15,919 nucleotides of DNA from Methyloceanibacter sp. (GTDB taxonomy: Bacteria; Pseudomonadota; Alphaproteobacteria; Rhizobiales; Methyloligellaceae), in contig JALHTP010000301.1 of NCBI GenBank assembly GCA_022865725.1, forward strand, positions 1 to 15,919, given 5' to 3'. Under the pieces are notes generated by a model, which saw nothing but the letters and a program-made list of their open reading frames with translations, was not told the origin of the DNA and did no database searches. Shown here piece by piece: positions 13,203 through 15,919 of the stretch (its first letter is position 1; the number at the start of each line of letters is the position of its first letter). Made by a program: the position numbers and the translations under genes.

Positions 13203-14293
13203 ATGAGCATTGATGTGGGTAACCCAGGGATCCCTGGCTTTGGAGGCTACGGCAATCAGGGAAATTCCGGCCAGGACAATCAGCCGTCAAGGCCGGACAA
13301 CATTCAATCTCCGAAACGTGAGTCTGGGCCGGCGGCCGATGCAGGCCCGGCTCATGCAAATGCGGACGCGCAAGCTGGGAACGGCGCCGGCCAGGGCCAC
13401 GCCGCGAACGGAGGCGGGGCGTCGGCTGATGCGCAGGCCGATGATCATGCAGAACTCGGCGAAGAGGTCGCGTCCAAACCGGCCCACGAGCAAATACACG
13501 GCCTTGAAACGTCGGCTTCGGACTGCTTCAACCGCGCGCTCAAATCGCACGAAGCCTGAACCATGCGAACTTGAGCACCGATCATCTGATGCTTGCGCTG
13601 ACTCTGGACCAAAGCGCACGCAGGCTTCTCGAGCGGGTTGGCGACATCGCTCAGCTCCGCGAAGCTGCGATGCAGAAGCTTGGGAAGAACCACACCAAGT
13701 TCTCTCGGGACATTGGCGAACAACCTCTGCCGCCAACGTCCGATCTCGACGACCTTGGGAAAACGGCCCGCGAGGCCGCTGCCGAGAGGGAGCAGGCGAT
13801 TGCGATCAGTGACCTGATCAATGCCTTTCCGAAAGTCGATGGTCGCCTGACATATGCGGCCGGGGAAAGCTCCCGGACCGTGGCCGTGATCGACACGATC
13901 GAGAAAGGACTCGTGCCTCGCGTCGACGATGCCGTGACACGAATCGAAGGGGCAATTCTCGATGCCATGCAACGCCAGCACCAGTCGGTTCAATCCCTCC
14001 TGCAAGACCTCAGCTCCCGACAGTCAGAGGAATGGCAGCGGCAGCAAAGGAACTTCATGGATGAGGTTCGCAGGCAAGTGCGTGAGGCCGCCGACATCCA
14101 GTTCGCAGTGGTGCTGAAGGATTTGAACGAAAATTTTGAGAGGAAACTCGCCGAGTCCAAGGCTCAGCCGGAGGAGCCGGTGGTTGCGATGCCAAACGGG
14201 CCCATCACGGGCATCGCGCCGACCGAAGAAAGTATTGCAGGGAAGGTTGCTGGACCTTCCAAGTCGGGCTGGAACTGGCTGACGATCCTCTGA
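13203..14293 (+). pseudogene. Clp-N-domain, coiled-coil protein split by a one-base frameshift
   Basis: Two consecutive frames make one protein. The first (13203-13559) starts with a ~95-residue Gly/Asn/Ala/Asp-rich low-complexity region and ends SDCFNRALK then a wrong tail. The second continues from 13544 as IARSLNHANLSTDHLMLALT then LDQSARRLLERVGD, reaching TGA at 14291-14293. Adding one A to the AAA at 13542-13544 joins them as NRALKIARSLNHANLSTDHL, the Clp N-terminal repeat pattern (ALxxAxxxxxxxIxTEHLLLALL). The joined product is about 363 residues: disordered N-terminus, one Clp-N repeat, then a long Gln/Glu/Arg-rich coiled coil (about 205-310). There is no AAA+ ATPase domain. The ATG at 13203 follows GGGAGGGAG. 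The second part alone lacks a good start. Function unknown. Confidence 0.75.
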
Positions 14294-14334
14294 AGGCCGG
14301 CGAAACGCTGCGAGCGGCGCGGGGTGGCTCCCAG

Positions 14335-15123
14335 CTACTCCGCGCGCTCGACCAGCTTGCGCTTCAGCGAGGCTATGGCTGCGGCCGGGTTCAGCCCCTT
14401 GGGGCAGGCCTTGGTGCAGTTGAGGATGGTGTGGCAGCGATAGAGCCGGAAGGGGTCTTCCAGATCGTCGAGGCGCTCGCCGGTCCGCTCGTCGCGGCTG
14501 TCTTCGACCCAACGATCGGCTTGCAAGAGGACGGCCGGGCCGAGATAGCGGTCGCCGTTCCACCAATAAGACGGGCAGGCCGTCGAGCAGCAGGCGCAGA
14601 GGATGCACTCGTAAAGCCCGTCGAGCTTGTCGCGGTCCTCTTTGGTCTGGCGCCATTCTTTCTGCGGCGTCGGTGAGTCGGTCTTCAGCCAGGGTTCGAT
14701 CGAGCGGTGCTGGGCGTAGAACTGCGTCATGTCGGGGACGAGGTCCTTTATCACCGGCATATGCGGCAAGGGATAGACGGCAATGGCGCCACGCGCGTCG
14801 TCGGCATGCATGGTGCAGGCGAGCGTGTTGGTGCCGGCGATGTTCATGGAGCAGGAGCCGCACACGCCTTCGCGGCAGGATCTGCGGAAGGTCAGCGTCG
14901 GATCGATCGTATTCTTGATCCAGATGAGGGCGTCGAGCACCATCGGCCCGCACTCGGTCATGTCGACCCAATAGGTGTCGAGGCGCGGGTTCTCGCTGGT
15001 CTCTGGGTCGAAGCGGTAGATGCGGTATTCGCGCCAGCGCCCGTCCTCCGCGCCTTTCGGCGGCGGATTCCACGCTCGGCCCGTTTTGACCTTGGAATTC
15101 TTGGGAAGCGTGAATTGGACCAT
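14335..15123 (-). CDS. sdhB: Succinate dehydrogenase iron-sulfur subunit SdhB
   Basis: 262 residues, the usual length. It carries electrons from the flavin of SdhA to ubiquinone in complex II on the inner face of the membrane. All cluster ligands are present: C83, C88, C91 and C103 for [2Fe-2S] (SCREGVCGSC); C173, C176 and C179 with C240 for [4Fe-4S] (CILCACC...CPKG); and C183, C230 and C236 for [3Fe-4S]. The ATG at 15123 follows GAAGGTC. It lies downstream of sdhA on the minus strand with 141 bases between them, longer than usual; this holds a possible small ORF. The 41-base convergent gap to the Clp-N gene shows no clear terminator. Confidence 0.96.
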   Translation of the reverse strand: MVQFTLPKNSKVKTGRAWNPPPKGAEDGRWREYRIYRFDPETSENPRLDTYWVDMTECGPMVLDALIWIKNTIDPTLTFRRSCREGVCGSCSMNIAGTNTLACTMHADDARGAIAVYPLPHMPVIKDLVPDMTQFYAQHRSIEPWLKTDSPTPQKEWRQTKEDRDKLDGLYECILCACCSTACPSYWWNGDRYLGPAVLLQADRWVEDSRDERTGERLDDLEDPFRLYRCHTILNCTKACPKGLNPAAAIASLKRKLVERAE

Positions 15124-15132
15124 GGTCGACCT

Positions 15133-15261
15133 TCAGCCCTGGCTTTCAGCAATTGGTAGCGGGAGGCGCCCAAGCGGGCAAGCGAAAGGGCCATTCAGCC
15201 GCTGGCAGAACAGGCCGCCGATGAACGCGGCAAGTGCGAGTGCGCCGCTAATCGACATCAT
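15133..15261 (-). CDS. Possible 42-aa membrane protein between sdhA and sdhB
   Basis: An open frame from ATG at 15261 (second ATG at 15258) to TGA at 15135-15133. It begins MMSISGALALAAFIGGLFCQ, one hydrophobic helix, followed by RLNGPFACPLGRLPLPIAES. It starts 3 bases after the sdhA stop and ends 9 bases before the sdhB ATG, so it fits the gap almost exactly and could be translationally coupled. The ribosome site is weak (only AGG close to the start). I recognise no family. Confidence 0.4.
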   Translation of the reverse strand: MMSISGALALAAFIGGLFCQRLNGPFACPLGRLPLPIAESQG

Positions 15262-15264
15262 TGC

Positions 15265-15919
15265 CTAATACACCCGCTCTTTCGGCTCGATATAGGCGAT
15301 CTCGTTGGACAGGGTGAATTTGTGCACGGGGCGAAAGTCGAGGGTCACCTCGTGCGTGGCGTAATCCGCCCATGACAGAGTGTGCTTCATCCAGGTTACG
15401 TCGTCGCGCTTGGGGAAGTCCTCGCGCGCGTGCGCGCCGCGGCTCTCCTCGCGGGCGAGCGCGCCTTGCACCGTGACGGCCGACTGCGAGATGAGATTGT
15501 CGAATTCGAGCGTCTCGATCAAATCGGTGTTCCAGATCAGCGAGCGGTCGGTGACCTTGATGTCGGCGGCATCGTCCCACACCGCGCGGACGGCCTTGAC
15601 GCCCTCCTTCAGCACCGTCTTGGTGCGGAACACGGCGCAGTGGTTCTGCATGGCCTTCTGCATCTTGAGGCGCAGCTCGGCAGTGGACGTGCCGCCGTCG
15701 GCATAACGGAAGCGGTCGAGCCGCGCGATCGCCGCCTCGCCCGCGCCCTTCGGCAGCTCGGGGATGGCGCTGTCCTTCTTGATGAGCTCGGCGCAGCGAT
15801 GCGCGGCGGCGCGGCCGAACACCACGAGATCGATCAGCGAATTGGAGCCAAGCCGGTTGGCGCCATGCACCGAGACGCAAGCCGCCTCGCCAAGCGCCAT
15901 CAGACCCGGCACCACGGCG
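15265..15919 (-). CDS. sdhA: Succinate dehydrogenase flavoprotein subunit SdhA, C-terminal part (partial)
   Basis: The last ~217 residues; the N-terminus lies beyond the window edge. SdhA oxidises succinate to fumarate with covalently bound FAD. Visible are the conserved VHGANRLGSNSLIDLVVFGR segment (end of the flavin/substrate domain), the helical domain with ALAREESRGAHAREDFPKRD (the two Arg of the catalytic region), and the family's closing motif YIEPKERVY before the TAG at 15267-15265. The sequence is intact throughout. It is upstream of sdhB on the same strand, as in the usual sdhCDAB operon. Confidence 0.96.
   Translation of the reverse strand, partial: AVVPGLMALGEAACVSVHGANRLGSNSLIDLVVFGRAAAHRCAELIKKDSAIPELPKGAGEAAIARLDRFRYADGGTSTAELRLKMQKAMQNHCAVFRTKTVLKEGVKAVRAVWDDAADIKVTDRSLIWNTDLIETLEFDNLISQSAVTVQGALAREESRGAHAREDFPKRDDVTWMKHTLSWADYATHEVTLDFRPVHKFTLSNEIAYIEPKERVY

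Overview
The window is GC-rich, densely packed chromosomal DNA from an alphaproteobacterium, most likely of the Hyphomicrobiales (Rhizobiales). This rests on the end of secF beside a squalene/phytoene-synthase-like gene and trmFO, an sdhA-sdhB pair, small families common in this group (DUF4153, DUF3175, DUF6455), an FNR/FixK-type box, and paired hairpin repeats of the 'TCATCCCGGCGAAAGCCGGG' kind. No rRNA, tRNA, CRISPR array or complete mobile element was found.

Layout. 1-2917 (+) is a tight run: the 3' end of secF, an NDUFAF6-like non-catalytic prenyl-synthase homologue, and a 600-aa DUF4153 membrane protein. trmFO (-) converges on it with a 3-base gap. 4570-7364 (+) holds a DUF1097 membrane protein closed by a strong intrinsic terminator, an unrecognised 271-aa protein, and a two-domain GH24 lysozyme/M15-like peptidase with its own promoter. 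A glutathione transferase (+) and a DUF3175 gene (-) converge with stop codons sharing CTAG. A GlsB/YeaQ-type small membrane protein follows.

8946-9600 has no convincing gene. It holds a perfect 16-bp palindrome, a cluster of GC-rich nested inverted repeats that may be a structured RNA, and a paired-hairpin repeat. Next come a small exported three-cysteine protein resembling BufA2-type bufferins, a DUF6455 gene (-) with an FNR-type box, a decayed second copy of the bufferin-like tail, and mntH (Nramp) with a Fur/Mur-type operator inside its promoter. A second paired-hairpin repeat follows mntH, then a lipoprotein, a 36-bp tandem repeat, and two genes each broken by a single missing base: a VOC-family gene and a gene for a Clp-N-domain/coiled-coil protein. 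The window ends in sdhB and sdhA (-), with a possible 42-codon membrane ORF between them.

Working together. The recognisable genes are mostly housekeeping: protein export (SecF), tRNA T54 methylation (TrmFO), succinate oxidation (SdhAB) and manganese import (MntH). Among them are small envelope and stress proteins. I see no complete defence island or biosynthetic cluster. The least explained items are the split Clp-N protein, the bufferin-like gene with its decayed copy, the structured intergenic region at 9016-9275, and the FNR-box/DUF6455 unit.
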